Notes under the pieces: generated by a model
What the model was told of the DNA's origin: nothing
The model's input: the letters and a program-made list of their open reading frames with translations, nothing else
The model's database searches: none
DNA from: Clostridiales bacterium
Lineage (GTDB): Bacteria > Bacillota > Clostridia > Christensenellales > Aristaeellaceae
NCBI GenBank assembly: GCA_029012285.1
Contig: JAQXLU010000011.1
Span: forward strand, 1-47,791
Direction: 5' to 3'
DNA: 47,791 bases
Made by a program: the position numbers and the translations under genes
In this document: positions 11,317-18,919 of the stretch, in pieces
Position numbering within the stretch: the stretch's first letter is position 1
Layout: every line of letters begins with the position of its first letter

Positions 11317-11994
11317 TTAGCCATTCCCCGCAGCTTCTGTTTCCATGTAGTAGGTTTCGCCCGTGACGGCGTCCAGATTCACCCGGTAGACCACCTGTCC
11401 ATCCCGCATTAGGCAGATCTCCCACACGCCGTTGTAGCCCTCGCCGCCACTGAGGTAGCCGTAGCCGACCTCGTACCCATCGGCGTTGCTCAACCCCAAG
11501 GCCTTGAGCGCCTTGTCCAGCGCCTTCTCCTTGGTCATATCGGTGCTCATGGGCAGACCGTAGCTGGGCAGGAGGGCGTAGAGCGCATCGTAGAGCTGCT
11601 TGTCCTCCATCGACCACTGCGCATGGATGCCCTTCGTGGCCGTCCAGGCTGCATAGGATTGGGTGAAGAAGCCCGACTCAGCTGTTTCCACGCTGCGCAC
11701 CTCGCCGCTGCTCGCGTCCAGCATGACGCACCAGGCATCGGTGAAGGTCGCTGTGTCAAAGAGGGTGACCACCCAAGCGGCCGTGCCGTCGGAGAGCTCA
11801 GCCAGCTCGGCGCGGATCAGGGATTGCTCGGGCTGCTTGTCCAATACCTGGCGCGCACGATTCAGCGCGTTTGTCAGCGAAACCGTAGCCTGTTCATGGG
11901 GCAGCAGCCTGACTGGCAGCAGCTGGGGCATCGTCTCCGCAAGGGCCGCAGTGCACAGCAGGAGTGCCAGCAGCAGGCACAGGATTTTCTTCAT
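11317..11994 (-). CDS. Secreted protein with PepSY-like repeats
   Basis: This protein of about 225 residues has a signal peptide (MKK, then a Leu-rich core ending Ala-Leu-Ala-Glu). The mature part carries two stretches resembling PepSY modules: A-x-W-V-V-T-L-F ... V-M-L-D-A-S-S-G-E-V, and later G-V-W-E-I-C-L ... V-Y-R-V-N-L-D-A-V-T-G-E. PepSY domains are small extracytoplasmic folds often linked to peptidase inhibition. The start at 11994 is chosen because AGGAGG lies 8 bases upstream; the ATG two codons earlier is only 2 bases from it. It sits between a small membrane protein and hflX on the same strand. The role is unknown and the PepSY call rests on the repeat pattern. Confidence 0.72.
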   Translation of the reverse strand: MKKILCLLLALLLCTAALAETMPQLLPVRLLPHEQATVSLTNALNRARQVLDKQPEQSLIRAELAELSDGTAAWVVTLFDTATFTDAWCVMLDASSGEVRSVETAESGFFTQSYAAWTATKGIHAQWSMEDKQLYDALYALLPSYGLPMSTDMTKEKALDKALKALGLSNADGYEVGYGYLSGGEGYNGVWEICLMRDGQVVYRVNLDAVTGETYYMETEAAGNG

Positions 11995-12071
11995 GTACAT
12001 CGCCTCCTGTGAGGATTTTGGGAAGCCTGTTCCCTACCCATTCAACGGATGAAACAGGAAGAATCTTCCCG

Positions 12072-12437
12072 TCATTTGCGGGTTCTGAGCAGCTGCACCA
12101 GCAGGAAGCCGATGAAGGCGCTTTCCACCAGGATCACATTGGCGTCGCCAGTGCGGAAGAAATCCAGCACAGGCACTTTCACGCCGATGACCGCCAGGTA
12201 TTGGCTCAGCACCACCACGATGAGCATCGTCAGCGGCGCCCACAGCAGCCCGGAGAAGGGCTCGCGCTTCCTTGTCGCGCCGCACAGGGGCAGGATCAGC
12301 GATAGCGCCATGCCAATGATGCCGCCCTTGAGCACCTCCGTCCAGAAGGGCATACCATCCAGCAGCGGCAGCAGGAAGCAGAGCAGCGCCACCATCAGCA
12401 GCGGAAGTACGATTACAACCAGCTTGCGCAAAAACAT
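12072..12437 (-). CDS. Small integral membrane protein of unknown function
   Basis: This 121-residue protein has about four hydrophobic segments: residues 5-26 (VVIVLPLLMVALLCFLLPLL), about 37-52, about 66-86 and about 100-116, with a basic C-terminus (LRTRK). I recognise no family. Its ATG shares one base with the trmD stop (TGATG) and has GGAGG 7 bases upstream, so it is translationally coupled to trmD. In many Firmicutes rplS (L19) follows trmD; here this gene takes that place and rplS is not in the window. Confidence 0.75.
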   Translation of the reverse strand: MFLRKLVVIVLPLLMVALLCFLLPLLDGMPFWTEVLKGGIIGMALSLILPLCGATRKREPFSGLLWAPLTMLIVVVLSQYLAVIGVKVPVLDFFRTGDANVILVESAFIGFLLVQLLRTRK

Positions 12438-13156
12438 CACTGTTCCTCCAGCCATTTCTTTTCCTTGGGGGTCAGCTCCGCCTTTTCCAGCAGGTCGGGG
12501 CGGAATCTCCGCGTGGCCTTCAGCGACTCTTGCCGCCGCCAGGCCTTGATCCGAGCATGGTCGCCGGAGAGCAGCACCTCGGGCACCTCCATGCCGTTCA
12601 GCTCCCGCGGACGGGTGTACTGCGGATACTCCAGCAGCCCGTCGGAGAAGCTTTCCTCCTCCGGGGATTCCGCGCTGCCCAGCACCCCAGGGATGAACCG
12701 CGCCACGCAGTCCGTCAGCACCATGGCGGCCAGCTCGCCGCCGGTGAGGATGTAATCCCCAATGGAGATCTCCTCGTCGATGCACTTGTCCAGCGCGCGC
12801 TGATCCACACCCTCGTAGTGGCCGCAGAGCAGCACCAGGTGCTCCTCCCTGGCCAGCTCACGGGCTTTCCCGGTGGTCAGGGTCGTGCCCCGAGGACCCA
12901 TGTAGATGCGCTTGCCGGAGAAGCCCGCCCCGGTGACACTGGCCATCGCGTCCATAATCGGCTGAGCCAGCATCACCATGCCCGCGCCGCCACCGAAGGG
13001 GTAATCGTCCGTGTTCTTGTGCTTCCTGTCGGAGAAGGGGCGGATGTCGATACATTCCACCTCGATCAGCCCCTGCTCCCGCGCGCGGCCCAGGATGCTG
13101 GCATTCAGCACGCTTTCAAACATTTCCGGAAAGATGGTCAGGATGGTGATCTTCAT
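12437..13156 (-). CDS. trmD: tRNA (guanine-N1)-methyltransferase
   Basis: This 239-residue SPOUT-class enzyme methylates G37 next to the anticodon using S-adenosylmethionine, preventing +1 frameshifting. The trefoil-knot SAM site is visible as LLCGHYEGVDQR and SIGDYILTGGE (about 110-140), and the N-terminus KITILTIFPEMF is characteristic. Length is normal. Start 13156 has GGAGG 7 bases upstream; an ATG two codons earlier is only 1 base from it. It follows rimM with overlap at the stop region and precedes the small membrane protein with a one-base overlap. Confidence 0.97.
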   Translation of the reverse strand: MKITILTIFPEMFESVLNASILGRAREQGLIEVECIDIRPFSDRKHKNTDDYPFGGGAGMVMLAQPIMDAMASVTGAGFSGKRIYMGPRGTTLTTGKARELAREEHLVLLCGHYEGVDQRALDKCIDEEISIGDYILTGGELAAMVLTDCVARFIPGVLGSAESPEEESFSDGLLEYPQYTRPRELNGMEVPEVLLSGDHARIKAWRRQESLKATRRFRPDLLEKAELTPKEKKWLEEQ

Positions 13157-13158
13157 CC

Positions 13159-13680
13159 TCATTCCTCCCAGACGGCGACCTCGTCCAGCCGCTCGCGCAC
13201 CACGGTGATGCGCTTTGCCGCCACATCCACCGTGGGGAACACGGCCTTGAGCGCCGGCGCCATGACGGACTTGCCCTTGGCCTTGAACACATACACATCC
13301 ACCATGCCATGCTGGAGCACGTCCTGTAATACGCCGATGGACTGGCCCGCCTCGTCGACGCCCTCGCAGCCAATGAGGTCGGAGATGTAGACCTCGTCCT
13401 CCGCCAGGGGGTTGGCGTGGGCGCGATCCACGTAGAGCTGCACGGCCCGGAGCTTCTCCGCGTCCTCCATGGAGGTGCACTCGCCCAGGGTGGCGTACAC
13501 AAAACCGTCATGCACGCGGCTGCACCGGGCCTTGATGGGCGTGTAGACCTCGCCCGCCCTGACATAGAGGGTTTTCCAGCGGCGGAAATCGTCGGGGTTG
13601 GCGGCGTATGGCTTGATCTTCACCTCGCCCCTGATGCCCTGGGGCTTGAGGACTTCGCCGATCATGAGATATTCGATCAT
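13159..13680 (-). CDS. rimM: Ribosome maturation factor RimM
   Basis: This 173-residue factor acts in 30S head assembly and binds S19. The N-terminal RimM barrel shows the signature IGEVLKPQGIRGEVKIKPY (about residues 7-25), and the C-terminal PRC-barrel follows from about 95. Length is normal. AAGGAG lies 10 bases before the ATG, a slightly long spacing; a second ATG at codon 6 is possible. It sits between khpA and trmD on the same strand, the usual Firmicutes order. Confidence 0.96.
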   Translation of the reverse strand: MIEYLMIGEVLKPQGIRGEVKIKPYAANPDDFRRWKTLYVRAGEVYTPIKARCSRVHDGFVYATLGECTSMEDAEKLRAVQLYVDRAHANPLAEDEVYISDLIGCEGVDEAGQSIGVLQDVLQHGMVDVYVFKAKGKSVMAPALKAVFPTVDVAAKRITVVRERLDEVAVWEE

Positions 13681-13768
13681 GCTGTGCAGACTCCTTTTCG
13701 CGGCGGCACCGCGGCATTTCTTTGAAAAAGGGCGCAGGAAACATCGCTGTCCCCTACGCCCCTCATGA

Positions 13769-14005
13769 TTACTTCTCGTCTTCGACGATTTCGACGTAAA
13801 CAGGCTTGCTGTTCTTAGCTGTCGCAGCCTTGATCACCGTGCGGATGGCCTTAGCAATGCGACCCTGCTTGCCGATGACCTTGCCCATATCCTCGTCAGC
13901 GACGCTGAGTTCCAGGATGATGGCTTCGGCCTCGGTCTCACGGACGACGACCTGGTCGGGATGATCCACCAGGGACTTCGCCACAAAGGTGAGCAATTCT
14001 TGCAT
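13769..14005 (-). CDS. khpA: KH-domain RNA-binding protein KhpA
   Basis: This 78-residue single KH-domain protein carries the GxxG loop in VIGKQGRIAKAIRTVIK (about 44-60). KhpA partners KhpB/Jag in Gram-positive bacteria and influences cell elongation and small-RNA function. The start is the ATG with AAAGGA 7 bases upstream; the frame is open further upstream but without a binding site. It lies between rpsP and rimM, its standard position. Confidence 0.95.
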   Translation of the reverse strand: MQELLTFVAKSLVDHPDQVVVRETEAEAIILELSVADEDMGKVIGKQGRIAKAIRTVIKAATAKNSKPVYVEIVEDEK

Positions 14006-14095
14006 TGGGGTATCCTTTCTGCCCAACTGGCGATCAACACAGGCACGCCGCAAACGCGGGATGCCCATGTCGAAAAGCATCGGTCTTCGACCTGA

Positions 14096-14344
14096 TTACT
14101 TTTCGATCACGCCGGTCTTCTTCAGCAGAACGCGAACGGTGTCGGTGGGCTGAGCACCGCAGCCGAGCCAGTACTTGGCGCGCTCGCCATCCACCTTGAT
14201 CTCAGCAGGGGCGGTCATGGGATTGTAGTAGCCGATCTCCTCGATGAAGCGGCCATCGCGGGGGCTGGCGACATCAGCGACCACCACGCGGTAGAAAGGC
14301 TTCTTCTTCATACCCATGCGCTTGAGACGAATCTTGACAGACAT
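14096..14344 (-). CDS. rpsP: 30S ribosomal protein S16
   Basis: This 82-residue S16 has the signature [19 protein letters not shown] at its N-terminus and the conserved IGYYNPM segment. Length is normal. GAGGAGGA lies 6-10 bases before the start. It is third in the ylxM-ffh-rpsP-khpA-rimM-trmD operon. The 87 bases between ffh and rpsP, and the 90 bases between rpsP and khpA, hold no feature I can support. Confidence 0.98.
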   Translation of the reverse strand: MSVKIRLKRMGMKKKPFYRVVVADVASPRDGRFIEEIGYYNPMTAPAEIKVDGERAKYWLGCGAQPTDTVRVLLKKTGVIEK

Positions 14345-14431
14345 TTTGTGTTCCTCCTCAAATTCTTGTGAGTGAATCTATATGGAAATCATACGCTGGT
14401 TGGCTATATGATCCACGCAATGGAATGGGGC

Positions 14432-15766
14432 TTATTTCATGCCCGGGAACTTGCGCATCATGCGTGCGCCACGGCCACCCTTCATCTGGCTGGTCATGCG
14501 CTTCATCATGTCCTTGGCCTGCTCAAACTGGCGGATGAGCTGGTTGACGTCCTGCACGGTGGTGCCGGAGCCCGCCGCGATGCGCTTGCGGCGGCTGGCG
14601 TTGAGCACACCCGGGTTGCGGCGCTCCCGGGGCGTCATGGAGCGGATGATGGCCTCGGGCTTCTTCATGGCGTTCTCGTCCACGTCGATGTCCTTGCCGC
14701 TCATGCCGGGGAGCATCTCCAGCATGGACTTGATGCCGCCCATCTTTTTCATCGACTGCATCTGCTCCAGGAAGTCCTCCAGGGTCAGCTCAGCGGTGCG
14801 GGCCTTGCGGGCCAGCTTGTCGGCGGCTTCCTCGTCGAAGGCCTCCTGGGCCTTGTCGATCAGGGTGAGCACATCGCCCATGCCGAGGATTCGGCTGGCC
14901 ATGCGGTCGGGGTGGAAGGGCTCGATCTCGGTCAGCTTTTCGCCGATGCCGGAGAACTTGATGGGCTTGCCGGTCACCTCGCGGACGGACAGGGCCGCGC
15001 CACCGCGGGTATCGCCGTCCAGCTTGGTGAGGATCACGCCGTCCACTTCCAGCTTTTCATTGAAGGCCTTGGCGACGTTGACCGCGTCCTGACCGGTCAT
15101 GGCGTCCACCACCAGCAGGATTTCCTGGGGGCGGATGGTTTCCTTGATGCGGGCCAGCTCGTCCATCAGCTCGGTGTCGATATGCAAGCGGCCGGCGGTA
15201 TCGATAATCAGCACGTCGCGGCCCAGATAGCGGGCGCGCTCGACGGCCTCCTGCGCGGTCCTGACCGGGTCCTGCGTGCCGTGCTCATACACCGGCACCT
15301 TGACCTGCTCACCGACCACCTGCAGCTGCTTGATGGCGGCGGGGCGGTAGATGTCACATGCGGCGAGCATGGGCTTCTTGCCCTGCTTGACCAGCCAGCC
15401 TGCCAGCTTGGCGGCCATGGTGGTCTTGCCAGCGCCCTGCAAGCCACAGAGCATGTACACCGTCAGCGGGCCAGAGGACCAGGTCAGCTTGGCGTTGGTG
15501 CCGCCCATGAGCTGGGTCAACTCATCGCGGACGATGGCGATGACCTGCTGGGAAGCCGTCAGGCTACCGGTGATTTCCTGGCCGACGCAGCGCTCGGTCA
15601 CGCGCTTGATAAAATCCTTGGCGACAGCATAGTTGACGTCCGCCTCCAGCAGCGCCATGCGAACCTCGCGCATGGCCTCCTTGACGTTCTGCTCCGTCAG
15701 CTTGCCCTTGCTGCTCAATTTGCGCAACGCGCCCTGCAGCTTCTCTGTCAAGCCCTCAAAGGCCAT
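14432..15766 (-). CDS. ffh: Signal recognition particle protein Ffh
   Basis: This 444-residue SRP54 GTPase binds 4.5S/6S RNA and delivers nascent membrane proteins to FtsY. An N domain (1-90) is followed by the G domain with GLQGAGKTT (108-116), DIYRPAA (138-144), DTAGR (189-193) and TKLDGD (247-252). The Met-rich M domain starts at about 325, with RRKRIAAGSG binding SRP RNA, and ends in a Met/Gly/Arg tail. The start has AGGAGGA 6 bases upstream. It overlaps ylxM by 11 bases, implying coupled translation. Confidence 0.98.
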   Translation of the reverse strand: MAFEGLTEKLQGALRKLSSKGKLTEQNVKEAMREVRMALLEADVNYAVAKDFIKRVTERCVGQEITGSLTASQQVIAIVRDELTQLMGGTNAKLTWSSGPLTVYMLCGLQGAGKTTMAAKLAGWLVKQGKKPMLAACDIYRPAAIKQLQVVGEQVKVPVYEHGTQDPVRTAQEAVERARYLGRDVLIIDTAGRLHIDTELMDELARIKETIRPQEILLVVDAMTGQDAVNVAKAFNEKLEVDGVILTKLDGDTRGGAALSVREVTGKPIKFSGIGEKLTEIEPFHPDRMASRILGMGDVLTLIDKAQEAFDEEAADKLARKARTAELTLEDFLEQMQSMKKMGGIKSMLEMLPGMSGKDIDVDENAMKKPEAIIRSMTPRERRNPGVLNASRRKRIAAGSGTTVQDVNQLIRQFEQAKDMMKRMTSQMKGGRGARMMRKFPGMK

Positions 15767-16127
15767 TGTTTTCCTCCTGATCGAACCGAATGAGCGCGTC
15801 CAGCGCGCCCTCGGCTTCATCGTAGCGCTTTTCCTTCAGCAGCGTCCGGCATCTTTCGAGGCCTTCCTCCATGTTGCGGAAGCGCGCCGCCATGCCAAGC
15901 TTCTCCTCCATCTCAAAGAGGCGCTGGGCCGCGCGACTGAGCATATCGTGTACGCCCTGACGGCTGATGCCCGCCTCCTGGGCGATTTCCGCCAGGGAGA
16001 GATCCTCCTCGCAGTGGAGCGTCAGCACCTGGCGCTGCTTGTCGGTCAGCAGCCCGCCGTAGAAGGCCATCAGCCACGCCAGCTCGATCTTCCGGCTGAC
16101 CTCGTCCGCAATGCGTTCGTCCTGCAT
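15756..16127 (-). CDS. ylxM: YlxM, SRP-associated helix-turn-helix protein
   Basis: This 123-residue YlxM/p13-like protein has a sigma-region-4-like helix-turn-helix: LTDKQRQVLTLHCEED then LSLAEIAQEAGISRQGVHD (about 27-62). In Firmicutes ylxM precedes ffh, and the protein is thought to modulate SRP function or expression. GAGGAA lies 5 bases before the ATG. It heads the operon behind a near-perfect promoter. Confidence 0.93.
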   Translation of the reverse strand: MQDERIADEVSRKIELAWLMAFYGGLLTDKQRQVLTLHCEEDLSLAEIAQEAGISRQGVHDMLSRAAQRLFEMEEKLGMAARFRNMEEGLERCRTLLKEKRYDEAEGALDALIRFDQEENNGL

Positions 16128-16169
16128 GATGCTTCCTCACTGTCAAGGGGTTATCATTGACACCCGATG

Positions 16170-16198
16170 ATTATACATCAGGATCGCATTGCTGTCAA
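16170..16198 (-). promoter_or_regulatory. Sigma-A promoter of the ylxM-ffh-rpsP operon
   Basis: On the minus strand a perfect TTGACA (16193-16198), a 17-bp spacer and a perfect TATAAT (16170-16175) lie 42 bases before ylxM. It is the strongest-looking promoter in the window and suits a translation-related operon. Confidence 0.93.
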
Positions 16199-16244
16199 GT
16201 ACTTTTGCATGACAGGCCGCAGGTTTTCCGCAGCTTTTTCACGC

Positions 16245-16273
16245 AAAAGCCGCCCTCCGGCTTGGAGGGCGGC
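16245..16273 (-). terminator. Terminator of the large peptidoglycan-binding protein gene
   Basis: A perfect 10-bp GC-rich stem (16249-16258 with 16264-16273) with a 5-base loop is followed by TTTT on the minus strand (A run 16245-16248). It lies just after the stop codon at 16279. Confidence 0.88.
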
Positions 16274-16278
16274 AGGAA

Positions 16279-18753
16279 TCACTTGTAGGCAATGGTTTCT
16301 CCGGTCAGATCATACCAGAACTGGCGCAGGGCCTTCTGGTTGGTCACACCGTAGTCAGGGTCGTTCTTCTCCGCCTCGGACATGTCGCGCAGGAAATGTA
16401 CGCAGTTCTGCCCCTCGAAGTCGTTGTCCTTGATCGGGTTGATACCGTGGGGCACGTTGTGGGTCGTGGCGACCGTACAGGTGCCGCTGGGCAGGCGGAT
16501 GTACACAGGCTTGGGCGTCCAGGTCACCTTGCCCCCGAAGGCGGCGTTCATCGCGGCGGTGTCGGCCTTGGTGGAGGGCTCCACGTCGCAGTGGCGGCCC
16601 CGGGCGATGATCGTCAGCGACCAGCTGATGCCCGTGGCGGGATCATAGGCCAGCAGCGCCTGCCCGTTGGACAGGGTGCTCTTGATGTCGTTGGCCCAGT
16701 GCAGCAGCTTGATCTGCGATTTTGCGGGCGCAGCCACATAGCCCATGGAGCCGTAAATCGCGCCCTCCGGGCCAGCCGGGAAGCGCTTGGCCGTGCCGGA
16801 ATACAGCTTGGTCTGGGTGTTCTTGCCCGCCACGCCATCCACGGACAGGCCGTTGATGCTCTGGAAGGAGCGTACCGCCTGGATGGTCTGCGCGTCATAA
16901 GTGCCCGTTACCTGCACGTCGTAATCCAGGTCAGCCAGCTTCTGCTGGAGGCGAATGACCGCCGCACCGGTTGCGCCGCTGCGCAGCGTCACGTAGGCGG
17001 AGGCGTTCTCCCCGTCCCTTACGCCTTGGGCATTGATCGCGTCATCCGAGTACAGGCGCGCATAGGTGGCCAGGTTGCCATCGCCGCTGGCGGTGAGCTG
17101 GTTCATCTGCTGGAAGGCCTTCATGGCCGCAGCGGTCGTTGCGCCATACTGGCCATCCACCGTGCCATTGAGGTACAGCAGGGCCTTCAGACGGCGCTGC
17201 ACGGACTTCACATCATCGCCGGAATCGCCGATGGTCAGCGTGCGAGTGGGGATGTCAGATGAGTCGCCGGGGACGGGCGTAGCCTCCACCGCGCTGGCGG
17301 AGAAGAGCTTCTTGTAGGTCTGCGTGCCCGCCACGCCGTCCTGGGTCAAGCCGTTGTTCTTCTGGAATGCCTTGACTGCCGTGAGGGTCGTGCTGCCAAA
17401 GGTACCGTCCGCCTTGCCGCTCAGATACCCCAGCTCAATCAGCCGGTTTTGCAGCAACCTTACGTCCTCGCCGGTATAACCGTAGCGGAGCGTCCGGGAG
17501 GGCGTCGCGCCGGGGGTGGGGCTGGGCGTGGAGGTCGGGGTAGGCGTGGGGGTCGGGGTGGGCTTTTGCGTGGGAGCCTGGGTGGCCGTCTCCGCGGGCC
17601 GGGCGCTGCTGGAGAAGAGCTTCTTATAGGTTTGCGTGCCCGCCACGCCGTCCTGGGTCAGAGCGTTGTTTTTCTGGAAGGCCTTCACCGCGGCCAGGGT
17701 CGTGCTGCCAAAGGTACCATCCGCCTTGCCGCTCAGATAGCCCAGATCAATCAGCCGGTTTTGCAGCAGCTTCACATCCTCGCCGGAAGCGCCGTAACGC
17801 AGCGTCCGGGAGGGCGTCGCGCCGGGGGTAGGGCTGGGTGTAGGGGTCGGGGTGGGCTTCTGCGTGGGGGCTTGGGTGGCCTCCTCCGCAGCCAATGCGC
17901 CGCTGGAGAAGAGCACCTTGATCGTCGCCGGGCCGACCACGCCGTCGGAGGTCAAGCCGTTTTTGCGCTGGAAGGCCTTCACCGCGCTGAGCGTGCCCGA
18001 GCCGAACTGCCCGTCCCGCGTGCCGGTGAAGTACCCGAGGGAGTAGAGCCGCTGCTGGGTATAGGCCACGTCGTCACCGGACATGCCGTAGCGCAGCGTG
18101 CGCGTGGGCACATTGTAGCCGTTTTCCTCCTTGTCGTCGGCAGGCGGATTGGTCACGACCGGGCCGCTGATGAGGTTGCCGTCCTGGTCAAAGTAGGTTT
18201 CAAGCTTTTGCAATGTCTTCTTGCCGGCCTTGCCGTCGGTGATGAGGTCATGGCGGCTCTGAAAGGCCTTGACCGCCGAGAGCGTGCCCGAGCCGAAATT
18301 GCCGTCCACCTTGCTGACGGCATAGCCCAGCGCCTTGAGCGCCTGCTGCAGCGTTTTGACCCGGTCGCCCTTCTGGCCGTACTCAATGGTGGTGTACACG
18401 CCGCTGAAGAGGCCCGTGCTGGGCTTGCTTTCGCCGGAGCTGCCGGAGCCACCCTCGCCGCCGATGCTGATGCCCGTCAGCGCCTCAATCTTGGCCAGGG
18501 TTGTCTCGCCCGCCACGCCGTCCGAGGTCAAACCGTTGGCCTTCTGAAACGCTCGTACTGCGTTGAGCGTGCCGGTACCGTATTCTCCGTCGATGGTGTT
18601 TTTATAGTAGCCAAGCTGCTTGAGCGCCCGCTGGAGCTCGGCCACGTCATCGCCCTGCTGGGGGTAGCGCAGCGTCAGCGCCAGGCCGCTGCTGGTGAGC
18701 AGCGCCAGGGCCAGCGTCAGAGCCGCCACACGCAGGATGTGTTTCTTCCACAT
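16279..18753 (-). CDS. Exported protein with seven peptidoglycan-binding repeats and a C-terminal His/Cys domain
   Basis: This 824-residue protein has a signal peptide (cleavage near residue 25). Seven PG_binding_1-type repeats lie at about 27-90, 121-187, 218-283, 317-381, 420-485, 504-570 and 588-652. Each follows the pattern RTLRYG..G.DV..LQ..L..LGY ... DG.FG..T..AV.AFQ...GL..DG..G..T, and such modules bind cell-wall peptidoglycan. Repeats 3 to 5 are joined by Thr/Pro-rich linkers. The last ~165 residues form a separate domain with His765, His769, Cys784 and His786 in HNVPHG...GQNCVHF. This resembles a conserved Gram-positive extracellular domain of unclear activity, and it may be a wall hydrolase or transpeptidase-like enzyme. 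AGGAGGAAG precedes the start. Confidence 0.88.
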   Translation of the reverse strand: MWKKHILRVAALTLALALLTSSGLALTLRYPQQGDDVAELQRALKQLGYYKNTIDGEYGTGTLNAVRAFQKANGLTSDGVAGETTLAKIEALTGISIGGEGGSGSSGESKPSTGLFSGVYTTIEYGQKGDRVKTLQQALKALGYAVSKVDGNFGSGTLSAVKAFQSRHDLITDGKAGKKTLQKLETYFDQDGNLISGPVVTNPPADDKEENGYNVPTRTLRYGMSGDDVAYTQQRLYSLGYFTGTRDGQFGSGTLSAVKAFQRKNGLTSDGVVGPATIKVLFSSGALAAEEATQAPTQKPTPTPTPSPTPGATPSRTLRYGASGEDVKLLQNRLIDLGYLSGKADGTFGSTTLAAVKAFQKNNALTQDGVAGTQTYKKLFSSSARPAETATQAPTQKPTPTPTPTPTSTPSPTPGATPSRTLRYGYTGEDVRLLQNRLIELGYLSGKADGTFGSTTLTAVKAFQKNNGLTQDGVAGTQTYKKLFSASAVEATPVPGDSSDIPTRTLTIGDSGDDVKSVQRRLKALLYLNGTVDGQYGATTAAAMKAFQQMNQLTASGDGNLATYARLYSDDAINAQGVRDGENASAYVTLRSGATGAAVIRLQQKLADLDYDVQVTGTYDAQTIQAVRSFQSINGLSVDGVAGKNTQTKLYSGTAKRFPAGPEGAIYGSMGYVAAPAKSQIKLLHWANDIKSTLSNGQALLAYDPATGISWSLTIIARGRHCDVEPSTKADTAAMNAAFGGKVTWTPKPVYIRLPSGTCTVATTHNVPHGINPIKDNDFEGQNCVHFLRDMSEAEKNDPDYGVTNQKALRQFWYDLTGETIAYK
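17300..17905 (-). repeat. Tandem internal duplication within the wall-binding protein gene
   Basis: Two nearly identical units, 17300-17611 (312 bp) and 17612-17905 (294 bp), encode one peptidoglycan-binding repeat plus a Pro/Thr linker each. They differ at scattered codons and by an 18-bp difference in the linker (extra Thr-Pro codons). This is a recent in-frame duplication inside the coding sequence, and the PTPTPT linker is a short tandem repeat likely to vary in length. Confidence 0.8.
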
Positions 18754-18807
18754 GGTGCTTCCTCCTGATTCACGATGCCCCGCCAGCGCGGAGCTTCATC
18801 AGGTTGC

Positions 18808-18836
18808 AGTATAGCATAGTTTTTCCCTGATGTAAA
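18808..18836 (-). promoter_or_regulatory. Promoter of the large peptidoglycan-binding protein gene
   Basis: Minus-strand TTTACA (18831-18836), a 17-bp spacer and TATACT (18808-18813), preceded by TGC, lie about 55 bases before the start codon. The surrounding 18811-18866 is unusually AT-rich for this genome. Confidence 0.85.
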
Positions 18837-18875
18837 TAGATATTACATATTTGTTACATTTTTGCAGCGCAACGT

Positions 18876-18905
18876 AAAAACCGCTGCGCAAGGCACGCAG
18901 CGGTT
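18876..18905 (-). terminator. Terminator of the shorter peptidoglycan-binding protein gene
   Basis: A perfect 10-bp stem (18879-18888 with 18896-18905) with a 7-base loop is followed by a T run on the minus strand (18876-18880). It follows the stop codon at 18920. Confidence 0.88.
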
Positions 18906-18919
18906 GATGAGCGATACGA

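Noticed and set aside
14345-14431. Possible regulatory element between ffh and rpsP
   Set aside because: No stable hairpin, promoter or small gene could be supported in these 87 bases.
17300-17905. Possible CRISPR-like repeats
   Set aside because: Units are about 300 bp, directly adjacent and encode protein modules in frame; no spacers and no cas genes.
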